Shown in pieces: positions 15,710 to 22,035 of a stretch of DNA of 31,279 nucleotides. The stretch comes from a virus. The position numbers were made by a program, and so were the translations under genes. The stretch's first letter is position 1. The number at the start of each line of letters is the position of its first letter. A model generated the notes under the pieces. It made no database searches, was not told the DNA's origin, and saw only the letters and a list, made by a program, of their open reading frames with translations. The stretch lies in the IMG/VR virus record IMGVR_UViG_3300021375_000002, positions 1-31,279 of that record. One strand, 5' to 3'.

Positions 15710-15897
15710 TAGTTAGCTGCTCCAAGTATAAAACCTAATACAAAAGTTAGTGAAGCAATTAATAAAACTGCTGCTCTTATAATATAAGCTCTTGCTTCTC
15801 TTCGGTCTTGTTCTTCTTGTTCTAACTCTTTTTGAGTATAGACTTCGATTCTGTTTTTTCTTGTTTGGATATGTAATCCTGTCTTTGTTGTTTTCAT
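15709..15897 (-). CDS. Small single-pass membrane protein (62 aa)
   Basis: The 62-residue protein has a basic, Gln/Glu-rich first 40 residues and a C-terminal hydrophobic helix (about 40-60, AAVLLIASLTFVLGFILG). This implies a cytoplasmic N-terminus and a membrane anchor. It overlaps both neighbours by ATGA/TAATG. It might act in superinfection exclusion or takeover, but nothing in the sequence proves it. Confidence 0.7.
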   Translation of the reverse strand: MKTTKTGLHIQTRKNRIEVYTQKELEQEEQDRREARAYIIRAAVLLIASLTFVLGFILGAAN

Positions 15898-16112
15898 TTT
15901 GTTATAAATTTAGCAAGCTCTTGGTATCTCTCTTGCATTAATAATTTTTCTTTTTGCACTTCATTGAAAGTTATTTCAACTATTGAAGGAAGATCTCTAA
16001 AAAGCTCGTAAGCATAAAAAGTAATAACTCTTCCATCCTCCAGCTCCATGTTTACCTCTCCATTGTTTCCACCCCAGAGAGAAACTGTTTTTTCTACGTA
16101 TATCTGTTCCAT
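15894..16112 (-). CDS. Small protein of unknown function (72 aa)
   Basis: The 72-residue protein begins MEQIYVEKTVSLWGGNNGEV. I use the ATG at 16112, one base after the stop of the upstream gene, instead of longer upstream starts that would overlap it heavily. The C-terminus is helical and ends on an ATGA overlap with the membrane-protein gene. No domain recognised. Confidence 0.65.
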   Translation of the reverse strand: MEQIYVEKTVSLWGGNNGEVNMELEDGRVITFYAYELFRDLPSIVEITFNEVQKEKLLMQERYQELAKFITK

Positions 16113-16113
16113 C

Positions 16114-16485
16114 TTAATTAGTTCTAAAAATATAATAGTTAGCTCCATCAAAATTACATTCAAGCTCTTCTCCATCATAGGAAGCGAAAGTATGTCCATA
16201 TCCATCAACAGAACAGTTCTCTGCTGTTTGTTCCCAATCAATAGCTAACCAAGTCGGTGCTTTAATGTCATAGCAATCTTCTGTTATTTCTTTGATGGCT
16301 TCCACATAAATATCCCAAATTTCTAAATCATGAATAAATCTATATTCTTGTCCATCAATATCAATGCAGAAATCAGCTTCTACATCTGTTAAATATTGAG
16401 TTAGCTCTCTTGCCTCATCTCTATTGATTGCAAGGGCTAACTTTTCGTAAATAAATTCAAGAACTTCTCTTTGTATTGTTTTCAT
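16114..16485 (-). CDS. Acidic hypothetical protein (123 aa)
   Basis: Encodes 123 residues, strongly acidic, helical at first and then ending in IDWEQTAENCSVDGYGHTFA and ANYYIFRTN, a C-terminal pattern I have met in other phage proteins annotated only as hypothetical. Such small acidic proteins may mimic DNA, but this is speculative. It follows the two small genes behind the promoter at 16845. Confidence 0.65.
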   Translation of the reverse strand: MKTIQREVLEFIYEKLALAINRDEARELTQYLTDVEADFCIDIDGQEYRFIHDLEIWDIYVEAIKEITEDCYDIKAPTWLAIDWEQTAENCSVDGYGHTFASYDGEELECNFDGANYYIFRTN

Positions 16486-16492
16486 TTTTTTG

Positions 16493-16648
16493 TTATCTAA
16501 AGTTATAAATTGTGCTTCTTATTATCTCGGCTCTTTTGAGCAGTTTATCTACATTCTCCTTTGGAATGTGATTATACATTAAATTGATTTGCAATAAGCG
16601 TTCAATCTCTGTCAATTCTTTTTTTAAGTCTGTTAATTGCGTTTGCAT
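16493..16648 (-). CDS. Small helical protein of unknown function (51 aa)
   Basis: A 51-codon frame starting MQTQLTDLKKELTEIERLLQ, with heptad spacing of Leu/Ile suggesting a coiled coil, and ending STIYNFR. It starts two bases after the preceding stop and ends seven bases before the next gene, fitting the operon. Confidence 0.55.
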   Translation of the reverse strand: MQTQLTDLKKELTEIERLLQINLMYNHIPKENVDKLLKRAEIIRSTIYNFR

Positions 16649-16650
16649 TG

Positions 16651-16821
16651 TTATTCTTCAGTTAATTCTAATTCTAAAACTTCTGTTTCAGTATAAGTGT
16701 TTAAAGGAGTGTGAGTATCTAAAAACTTATAAAATTGATAAAACCCTCTATATTTACCCTCGTAAAAGTAACTATAACCATCTTTATCTAAATAGCTTTT
16801 GCCTTTGTAAAATCTTTTCAT
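16651..16821 (-). CDS. Small aromatic-rich protein, first gene after promoter (56 aa)
   Basis: A 56-codon frame starting MKRFYKGKSYLDKDGYSYFY and ending in an acidic LELELTEE. It is the first reading frame after the promoter at 16845-16876 (start about 17 bases from the expected transcription start), so it may be strongly expressed early. Tyr and Phe make up about a quarter of the residues. No domain recognised. Confidence 0.6.
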   Translation of the reverse strand: MKRFYKGKSYLDKDGYSYFYEGKYRGFYQFYKFLDTHTPLNTYTETEVLELELTEE

Positions 16822-16844
16822 AATTGTTATTTGTTAATAATATT

Positions 16845-16876
16845 CAAATGTAGGGTTTATAATAACTTTATACAAA
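16845..16876 (-). promoter_or_regulatory. Bacteroidota-type housekeeping promoter
   Basis: On the minus strand a -33 TTTG (16876-16873) is followed after 20 bases by TACATTTG (16852-16845), matching the Bacteroidota consensus TTTG-N19-21-TAnnTTTG. Transcription would begin near 16838 and read into the small genes, exonuclease, ParB-like and methyltransferase genes. It lies directly after the stop of the gene at 16888. Confidence 0.75.
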
Positions 16877-16887
16877 CTTTTTTTAAA

Positions 16888-17298
16888 TTATTTTTCTACT
16901 TCGTTTATATTAATTATTGAAGCATCTTTCTCATCAATCAAATAACAAGGTTTAAGAACTTTCTTTTTAGTCCAAAGAGATGAATCTGGACAATAAAAAT
17001 CTTTCTGCTGGAGCTCTTTTAATTCATTTAGCCAAAATAAATAGTTACCTTTAGGATCATTAACAAAATAAAGAGCAACCTTTCCAGTTGCCAGGAGTTT
17101 ATCATACCTATCCTTTTCCAGCATCTTCTGGAGATAGTGAGCTTTTCTGAAATTCATTGTCATAACAACATCAACTCCTTTAGGAGATTTCCCTTCAGCA
17201 TCATAATCATACCCATCACCTCTGTGTGTCAGCTCCCATCCATCTGCATTTAACAGCATTATCACAGCTCTTTCCCAATCTTCTACGCTTCTACTCAT
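16888..17298 (-). CDS. Possible degenerate PD-(D/E)XK-like protein (136 aa)
   Basis: Encodes 136 residues. The order GYDYDAEGKSPKGVDVVMTM, FRKAHYLQKMLEKDRYDKLL, LYFVNDPKGNYLFWLNEL recalls a small phage family in which the second strand normally reads like an acidic-x-Lys nuclease motif before FR. Here that position is MTMNFR (46-51), lacking the expected Glu and Lys, so if it is that fold it may be inactive. It overlaps the upstream gene by eight bases. Confidence 0.6.
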   Translation of the reverse strand: MSRSVEDWERAVIMLLNADGWELTHRGDGYDYDAEGKSPKGVDVVMTMNFRKAHYLQKMLEKDRYDKLLATGKVALYFVNDPKGNYLFWLNELKELQQKDFYCPDSSLWTKKKVLKPCYLIDEKDASIININEVEK

Positions 17299-17485
17299 TG
17301 CTTAATTTATTAAGTTGGTCAATCCATTGCACTATCCTTTTTGGACTGCAACTGCATGGCTCATGATATGGATGATTAAAATACTTTGCATGAAGCTCAC
17401 ACAATACTTTAAACTGATCTCTTTTCATTTTACCGTTTAATTCCTGGCTAATCTCAAGCCACCTTTCTTTGTCTTTTAATTCCAT
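17291..17485 (-). CDS. Small protein with CSCSP motif (64 aa)
   Basis: The 64-residue protein is helical and ends with HEPCSCSPKRIVQWIDQLNK; the paired cysteines could contribute to metal binding with the HPYH segment just before. It overlaps both neighbours (10 and eight bases). Similar small proteins occur in Bacteroidota phages and prophages without a known role. Confidence 0.65.
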   Translation of the reverse strand: MELKDKERWLEISQELNGKMKRDQFKVLCELHAKYFNHPYHEPCSCSPKRIVQWIDQLNKLSNE

Positions 17486-17625
17486 AAGTCTAAATCAATA
17501 TCGTTCCACTCATCCCTTCTTTTATCGCAACCGCAGTCTTTTCCAACTGCTTTGCTTATCTTTTTTACTAACCAATGAATACCAGTGTAATAAGTAAAGT
17601 AATACATTAAATCTCCTAACTTCAT
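17476..17625 (-). CDS. Small protein with DCGCDKRRDEWN motif (49 aa)
   Basis: A 49-codon frame starting MKLGDLMYYFTYYTGIHWLV, with an aromatic hydrophobic N-terminal helix that may touch the membrane, then KDCGCDKRRDEWNDIDLD. I recognise this layout as a recurrent small protein of Bacteroidota phages and prophages, often beside the CSCSP-type protein as here. Function unknown. It starts three bases after the methyltransferase stop. Confidence 0.7.
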   Translation of the reverse strand: MKLGDLMYYFTYYTGIHWLVKKISKAVGKDCGCDKRRDEWNDIDLDLWN

Positions 17626-17628
17626 TTT

Positions 17629-18255
17629 TTAACTTTTTAAAATTTCTAAACATAACTGCTCTGGTATCTTACTTCTATTGTAATTACCTTTAAGTCCTTG
17701 AGTTCCAGTTTGACTTCCTCTTGGAGCTCTTTCATGATGACAATTAGGGTTTCCGTTTGAGCACTCTGGTCTTGGATTCCATCCATCTGGATTCAAAAGC
17801 GACCTTAAATTATTTGTCCATATATCTGTCGGCTTTGCTCTTATATCTCCATAACGACAATACCAAACTGTTGTTCTTGGAATGCCCTCAACAACTGGAA
17901 GCTTTCTTAACTTTCCTCTTGGATTTTCTATATACCATTTTTTTGGTTTTAGCTCTTTTATAATTTCAAGAGTTTTTTCAACAAAAGCAACTCCTTTTAA
18001 AGCGTTTTCAGATTTTGGAGTATTGTCTTTATTCCAATGCTTTCCAATGCTGGCAACAGAAAAGTAAGTGCATGGAGGAGATGCCCAAATAATATCTGGC
18101 TTGAAAGGAACTTTGCTTATATCAAACTCCATAATATCAACAGCATAATCAATACCATCAAAAGCATTTACATCAGAGCTGAAAACTTCATATCCAATAG
18201 ATTCTGCTACTTTACCTACGCTTCTACTTCCAGCGAATAATTCAAGAACTTTCAT
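17629..18255 (-). CDS. C5-cytosine DNA methyltransferase-like protein (second of two)
   Basis: The 208-residue protein has motif I LELFAGSRSVGKVAESIG, motif II-like SSDVNAFDG, catalytic Cys62 in WASPPCTYFSVAS, and motif VI in altered form as YIENPRGKLRKLP (E-N-P at 110-112). The C-terminus RSKIPEQLCLEIL fits motif X. It is short for the family. Its ATG overlaps the stop of a PD-(D/E)XK nuclease gene (ATGA at 18252-18255), an arrangement like a restriction-modification pair. It is not closely similar to the methyltransferase at 12732-13385, so the two probably differ in target. Confidence 0.82.
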   Translation of the reverse strand: MKVLELFAGSRSVGKVAESIGYEVFSSDVNAFDGIDYAVDIMEFDISKVPFKPDIIWASPPCTYFSVASIGKHWNKDNTPKSENALKGVAFVEKTLEIIKELKPKKWYIENPRGKLRKLPVVEGIPRTTVWYCRYGDIRAKPTDIWTNNLRSLLNPDGWNPRPECSNGNPNCHHERAPRGSQTGTQGLKGNYNRSKIPEQLCLEILKS

Positions 18256-18761
18256 ATTAAAGTTTTTATATCATTTAATTTATTGTTTTGTATCTCGTAT
18301 GTTGGAGCTTTTAAAATAAAAGTTGTTTGATTTGTTCTAGTTCTTACAGTGCCTTCTTCATAAAAGTCAGCACGCTCTAATAATTCGTTTTTAGTAACCC
18401 ATCCGCATACAGTAAGATTACTTGTTTTTTTATTTAAAGAGCAAAATATATAAATATCACAATCAAAATCTTTTTGATAAGATATGAAGTTGTTTACATA
18501 ATAAGGTTTGACATCAACAGTTCTTCCCATTGTCTTTACATCTATTCTTTTGTTTTTATACTCTAAATCAAAACCTCCATCAAATCCATTAATTAACTCT
18601 GTATCTATATTTAAAAGCTCCTTAACTTTTAACTCTCCTAATAAACCAACAAACTGCTCTTCTTTATTTCCATTAGCTTTTGATCTATTGCCTATATTGT
18701 TAGTAGATAAAAAATCCCAAACTATTTTTTTTGTTTCTATGTCTACATGAATATTAATCAA
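18252..18761 (-). CDS. PD-(D/E)XK endonuclease-like protein next to methyltransferase
   Basis: The 169-residue protein has a PD-(D/E)XK core: Glu43 in GLLGELKVKELL, Asp65 in GFDGGFDLEYKN, and Asp74-x-Lys76 in RIDVKTMGR, followed by alternating strands and helices. These are the catalytic acid and lysine positions of restriction-enzyme-like nucleases. It overlaps the sigma-like gene upstream and the methyltransferase downstream by ATGA. It may degrade unmodified host DNA, process recombination intermediates, or form an RM-like unit with the methyltransferase; cleavage specificity cannot be read from the sequence. Confidence 0.72.
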   Translation of the reverse strand: MINIHVDIETKKIVWDFLSTNNIGNRSKANGNKEEQFVGLLGELKVKELLNIDTELINGFDGGFDLEYKNKRIDVKTMGRTVDVKPYYVNNFISYQKDFDCDIYIFCSLNKKTSNLTVCGWVTKNELLERADFYEEGTVRTRTNQTTFILKAPTYEIQNNKLNDIKTLI

Positions 18762-19252
18762 AGCTGGTCTTTTATAAATTTTTTTGCGTTTGTATATGTA
18801 TTATAAAGCGAATAATAACTGATGTTAGTATCTCTGCTTAATTTAGCAACGCTCTTTCCAGAAGCACAAATCTCAAAGACTTTTCTGTCATACCAAAACA
18901 TTCTGTTTAAAATATCATCAATCTTTCCTTTTCTTTTCGCATACTCTACCTCATCAATCCCAAGCTCTTCAGCTTGCTTTAACTCATTTATATCTTCCAG
19001 ATACATTTTAATTTGCTTTGCTTCTTTTTTATATATGTTTAAATAAATCCCTCTCAAAACCTTATAACAGTAATATGTGTTTACTTCTTTTCCATACCAA
19101 AGATCAAGTCCTTTCTGCACGTCCAAGTGAAGCTGTATATACATTTCTTGCACGATGTCTTCAGCTACTGATGAATTGCATCCAAATGATTTGACAATCT
19201 TAATCCAATCGTTGTGTTTGTTATAAGCTATCTCTACAAGGGATTTTTTCAT
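18758..19252 (-). CDS. Sigma-70 family (ECF-like) RNA polymerase sigma factor
   Basis: The 164-residue protein has region 2 in GCNSSVAEDIVQEMYIQLHL (about 24-43), a charged linker, and a C-terminal region 4-like helix-turn-helix (WYDRKVFEICASGKSVAKLS, about 120-139, then YYSLYNTYTNAKKFI). This two-domain layout suits a minimal sigma factor that would redirect host RNA polymerase to phage promoters, the obvious candidates being the TTATATATTAAT elements. It overlaps both neighbours by ATGA. It could instead be a sigma-derived transcription regulator. Confidence 0.75.
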   Translation of the reverse strand: MKKSLVEIAYNKHNDWIKIVKSFGCNSSVAEDIVQEMYIQLHLDVQKGLDLWYGKEVNTYYCYKVLRGIYLNIYKKEAKQIKMYLEDINELKQAEELGIDEVEYAKRKGKIDDILNRMFWYDRKVFEICASGKSVAKLSRDTNISYYSLYNTYTNAKKFIKDQL

Positions 19253-20109
19253 ACATCTAATTTTTTTGGCACATAATATTCCAGTGGGTCATATATCTCT
19301 CCAACTACAAATGGTAGTCCATATTCATTTATGCTAAAGCTGAATGTTTCAAAAGCATATCCTCTTGATCTTTTGCAGCTCACTGTTATCCAATCCTTGT
19401 TTACTGTATTTGCTTCAAGCTGTATTTGGCTTTCTGTTTTTTTCTCAAGGAAGCTACCAAGATGTCCAGTCGGTTTATCACTTCCATAATTAGAATGAAT
19501 CACTGTGATTATATGACAGTTAAATTTAGCACTCCATTCCATAATTTTCTGCACACATAAATTGCTTTCTTCCAAGTTGTTTACATCACTTACCAAGTCT
19601 GCAATCCCATCAATCACAACAACTCCATTTTTGTCTTTATTTTCTTTTAAGCAGAACTCAATGAACTGCATTCTCTGTTTATAATTAACTGTTCTTAAAG
19701 CATAGGTTTGGTAGCATCCAGGATCTTTCATGTTAGCCATATCTAACACTCGTTTAAATACACGTTGTGAATGCCAGTGACCTTGCTCTGTATCGAAATG
19801 AATTAAGCACCTTCCCTCTCTGTGTCCTAAAATCTTACCTCCAAAATTATTACCTCCGCTTAAATATACCGAAGCAAGAAGAGTAATAAAAAATGTTTTC
19901 TTCGTCTTTGGTGGAGCTTGCACAAATGAAAAGTTACCGTAAGTTCCGATTGGTATTGGAAAAGTTATCTCTCCAGCTTTTGTTTGTATTGTCTTTTTTC
20001 CCAAGCTTAATGCTGTTGGAGGATAATCAAGAACTTCAGTGGTATCCACCGAGCATTCCTCTTTGATCATTTCCATTAGCATTCGCTCTGTTGTTTCTTC
20101 TTCTGTCAT
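19249..20109 (-). CDS. RepA/RecA-fold (AAA_25-type) replication ATPase
   Basis: The 286-residue protein matches phage and plasmid RepA-like ATPases: a P-loop position at 65-72 reading APPKTKKT, HFDTEQG (104-110) as the acidic second strand, Walker B VVVIDG (163-168), and the HSNYGSDKPTGHLGS motif (205-219). The Walker A glycines are replaced (A and K), leaving only the terminal Lys-Thr, a variation that seems typical of Bacteroidota phage members but is notable. It probably acts as a hexameric helicase or loader beside SSB. A terminator lies just upstream, so this gene starts a new transcript or is read through. Confidence 0.82.
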   Translation of the reverse strand: MTEEETTERMLMEMIKEECSVDTTEVLDYPPTALSLGKKTIQTKAGEITFPIPIGTYGNFSFVQAPPKTKKTFFITLLASVYLSGGNNFGGKILGHREGRCLIHFDTEQGHWHSQRVFKRVLDMANMKDPGCYQTYALRTVNYKQRMQFIEFCLKENKDKNGVVVIDGIADLVSDVNNLEESNLCVQKIMEWSAKFNCHIITVIHSNYGSDKPTGHLGSFLEKKTESQIQLEANTVNKDWITVSCKRSRGYAFETFSFSINEYGLPFVVGEIYDPLEYYVPKKLDV

Positions 20110-20130
20110 GTTGTTATATTTGTTATCAAT

Positions 20131-20142
20131 AAATATATAAAA
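20131..20142 (-). promoter_or_regulatory. AT-rich TATATATTT variant between terminator and ATPase gene
   Basis: TTTATATATTT lies between the terminator T-tract and the start at 20109 and resembles the TTATATATTAAT elements, though farther (about 22 bases) from the ATG. A promoter is expected here because the terminator would otherwise isolate the ATPase operon. Confidence 0.3.
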
Positions 20143-20165
20143 AAAAAGGAGAGCCGAAGCTCTCC
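20139..20165 (-). terminator. Rho-independent terminator after SSB gene
   Basis: On the minus strand GGAGAGC, loop TTCG, GCTCTCC (20165-20148) form a perfect 7-bp stem with a stable UUCG tetraloop, followed by nine T. It begins six bases after the SSB stop codon. Confidence 0.92.
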
Positions 20166-20171
20166 CCTAAA

Positions 20172-20474
20172 TTAAAATGGTAAATCGGCAGCTTCTTCTG
20201 TGGAAGCTTCAACTTTTGGAGCATTATCACGCTCTGCGTTTACTATACTTCCGTTATTCCAAACGACCTTTCCATTGCCGAGATAAGTCTTTTGTTTTTT
20301 TGCTTCTCTCTCCTCTTGAGATTGGCTAACATAGATACCAGTATTATTTCCGTATCGTGTTTCGTCATTGACGCTCATTGTGAGATTAACGTATACCGCA
20401 CCGTCCTTGCCAGCGATAAATTTCTCTTTTGGTAGCTTTGCTACGTTTAAACTAAAATTAATTAATGCACTCAT
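20172..20474 (-). CDS. ssb: Single-stranded DNA-binding protein
   Basis: Encodes 100 residues. The body (about 1-75) is beta-rich as in an OB fold; the linker is polar and the C-terminus is EEAADLPF, matching the acidic D-D-D-I-P-F tip through which SSBs recruit partner proteins. Its length is close to compact phage SSBs. It lies between the annealing protein and the replication ATPase, and a strong terminator follows, so SSB may end an abundant early transcript. Confidence 0.82.
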   Translation of the reverse strand: MSALINFSLNVAKLPKEKFIAGKDGAVYVNLTMSVNDETRYGNNTGIYVSQSQEEREAKKQKTYLGNGKVVWNNGSIVNAERDNAPKVEASTEEAADLPF

Positions 20475-20486
20475 AATTTATAAATA

Positions 20487-20894
20487 TTAAAGGGTTTTAA
20501 ATTCTGTTTTTGGTTTCTTGAAACTTTCACTTTCATCTTCTCCGAATACACCGAGTTCATAAAAGCCAGTTAGTTTCAAAACTGCTCTACTCATTGCACG
20601 CTTCTCTGCCATTTCTGGAACGTACCACGAGTTCGTGTTTCCGTCTTTGTAATTAGCTCCTTTTAAAGCACTTCCAAAGGTTTCAATTTTCTTTCCATCT
20701 TTCTCCGCATGAGCTTTAAATACTGCGTAATTTGGCTCACATCTTATTACTTCAAAATTAACTATCATTTGCTCAAGAGCTTGTATCTTGTCGATGCCTT
20801 GTCGTGTGATGATTGTATAGTGTTGATGTTTAAAAAAATCGTCTTTCGTTAAATTATACTTTTTGTATAACTCTGTTAATTTTTCTTTGTTCAT
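20487..20894 (-). CDS. Putative single-strand annealing protein (Rad52/Sak-like)
   Basis: The 135-residue protein has a segment GSALKGANYKDGNTNSWYVP followed by EMAEKRAMSRAVLKLTGFY, which resembles the beta-hairpin and EKA-kEAv-TDAlkRAL helix of Rad52-type annealing proteins. Position next to SSB and the presence of a RecE-like exonuclease elsewhere support a recombinase role, pairing single strands during replication and repair. It could also be a short relative of another recombination protein. It overlaps the upstream gene by ATGA. Confidence 0.55.
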   Translation of the reverse strand: MNKEKLTELYKKYNLTKDDFFKHQHYTIITRQGIDKIQALEQMIVNFEVIRCEPNYAVFKAHAEKDGKKIETFGSALKGANYKDGNTNSWYVPEMAEKRAMSRAVLKLTGFYELGVFGEDESESFKKPKTEFKTL

Positions 20895-21082
20895 TGTTTT
20901 ATCGGTTTTAATTCTAATAATTTAGTTAAAGTTTCTATGTCTAGTTTTTCATAAACTTCATAAAGTTTTTTTCGATACATTGAAGGCTCATGTGAATATA
21001 CACCGCTATTTAAAAAACCAATGTTTCTATAAATAGAAGTATCTAACAAAGTAATTTTGTTTATTAATTCTGCTTTATTCAT
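20891..21082 (-). CDS. Small protein of unknown function (63 aa)
   Basis: The 63-residue basic protein starts MNKAELINKITLLDTSIYRN and ends LLELKPIKQ; two helices joined by a Tyr/Ser segment are likely. Overlaps neighbours by ATGA at both ends (21079-21082 and 20891-20894). No domain recognised. Confidence 0.65.
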   Translation of the reverse strand: MNKAELINKITLLDTSIYRNIGFLNSGVYSHEPSMYRKKLYEVYEKLDIETLTKLLELKPIKQ

Positions 21083-21222
21083 TCCTCTTCTGTTAAAAGT
21101 TCATTAATTTCTACCAATGCTTCTAAAAATTCTACTCTAGATTCAAGAGCTACAATTCTAGCGTTTAAGTAGTCTACTTGTGATGGAGATGATGCTCTCC
21201 TTACGTCTTCTGAATGTGTCAT
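21079..21222 (-). CDS. Small acidic coiled-coil protein (47 aa)
   Basis: A 47-codon frame starting MTHSEDVRRASSPSQVDYLN then a heptad-like LNARIVALESRVEFLEALVE helix. It begins two bases after the preceding stop and ends in an ATGA overlap with the next gene, so it fits exactly. It could be an oligomerisation or regulatory peptide. Confidence 0.65.
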   Translation of the reverse strand: MTHSEDVRRASSPSQVDYLNARIVALESRVEFLEALVEINELLTEEE

Positions 21223-21224
21223 AA

Positions 21225-21425
21225 CTATTCTGTAAAATAATCAAAAGGACTGTTTTGCCATCCACACAAACTTCTTAAATCCATAACAGTTCCAAACTTA
21301 AGTTCTGTTACAAATTCTTCTTTTTCTAGATTTTCAACTAGATTTTCAATCAAATCTGGATACTGCAAATTAGCTTTGCTTAATTTATCCACATAAACTG
21401 GATGTAATTTTTCAAATAAATTCAT
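21225..21425 (-). CDS. Small protein of unknown function (66 aa), first gene of operon
   Basis: The 66-residue protein starts MNLFEKLHPVYVDKLSKANL and is helical and acidic. It is the first gene after a TAAATTTG promoter-like element and the terminator at 21497-21520, so it likely leads the transcript covering SSB. No domain recognised. A DnaA-box-like TTATCCACA (plus strand) falls within it at 21385-21393. Confidence 0.65.
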   Translation of the reverse strand: MNLFEKLHPVYVDKLSKANLQYPDLIENLVENLEKEEFVTELKFGTVMDLRSLCGWQNSPFDYFTE

Positions 21426-21455
21426 ATTGTTATTGTTATTAAGTTAATATTATCT

Positions 21456-21463
21456 CAAATTTA
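21456..21463 (-). promoter_or_regulatory. Candidate -7 element TAAATTTG before SSB operon
   Basis: TAAATTTG fits the Bacteroidota -7 consensus TAnnTTTG; transcription would start near 21449, about 24 bases before the ATG at 21425. No TTG was found at the proper -33 distance, so the promoter is incomplete or activator-dependent. Confidence 0.5.
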
Positions 21464-21496
21464 TAAAAAATATTTTAATTATTCATAATTTATTAC

Positions 21497-21520
21497 AAAA
21501 AAAACCACCTATTAAGGTGG
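21497..21520 (-). terminator. Rho-independent terminator
   Basis: On the minus strand CCACC, loop TTAATA, GGTGG (21520-21505) with a following run of eight T. It lies 114 bases after the NinG-like stop and just before the TAAATTTG element. It can end either the NinG transcript or the short RNA proposed at 21500-21572. Confidence 0.88.
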
Positions 21521-21572
21521 CTCTTTCCGAGTTGGTTAACTCAAATGATAACAAATAACAAAGATTTTATCT
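21500..21572 (-). ncRNA. Candidate small RNA between TATATTTG element and terminator
   Basis: A TATATTTG -7 element (21585-21578) would start transcription near 21572, and the terminator ends it about 70 bases later with no reading frame between. The segment can form a GATAA/TTATC pairing, a GAGTT-AACC-AACTC hairpin (21542-21529) and the terminator stem. No matching -33 was found, and it may simply be the 3' leader of the NinG transcript. Confidence 0.25.
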
Positions 21573-21633
21573 TCATTCAAATATAGTTAATAAAATAAAA
21601 AAGTGATTTAAAATGCTAAAGAGTTATTAACAT

Positions 21634-22035
21634 TTAAAAGTTTTGGATTTTTTTAAGATCATCAAGTTTAGTCTTAAAATCCTGGAATACTTCTAACCAC
21701 TCTGGATCAGTCAGCTTAAGCACTCCTCTTGATAATGTAAGCAGCTCTTGACTTAACTCCTCTCCTAGCTTTAAGCTGTATTCGTATTGTCTACCGTATT
21801 CAAAGCGATTGCATTTCCTACACTGTGCATGTACGTTCCTTTCATCATATCTAGTTATAAGATGTTGCCTTGATATAAAATGTCCAGCATCTGTTTCTGA
21901 AAAGTGCACTTGCTTTCCACATGAAACACAAGAACAGTATCCAGATTCATTGTCTGCATCTCTTCTTCTTATATATTCATGAAAAACTTTGTCAATCTTA
22001 TTCTTCCAATATTTTAGAGTTTTCTTTTTTGGCAT
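21634..22035 (-). CDS. ninG: NinG/Rap-like recombination nuclease
   Basis: The 133-residue protein has the lambda NinG (Rap) pattern: CSCVSCG (34-40), a DAGHFISRQH segment (49-58), RNVHAQCRKCN (66-76), giving two CxxC pairs and a central His as in an HNH-type zinc nuclease that resolves Holliday junctions and branched DNA. It is preceded by the AT-rich gap at 22036-22180 with a promoter-like element and followed by a 208-base intergenic stretch. Confidence 0.85.
   Translation of the reverse strand: MPKKKTLKYWKNKIDKVFHEYIRRRDADNESGYCSCVSCGKQVHFSETDAGHFISRQHLITRYDERNVHAQCRKCNRFEYGRQYEYSLKLGEELSQELLTLSRGVLKLTDPEWLEVFQDFKTKLDDLKKIQNF

Noticed and set aside
15894-16241. 115-residue version of the small protein
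   Set aside because: It would overlap most of a well-formed acidic protein gene; the ATG at 16112 directly follows that gene's stop.
21385-21393. DnaA box TTATCCACA as replication origin
   Set aside because: A single copy inside a coding gene is within chance; no cluster of boxes was seen.
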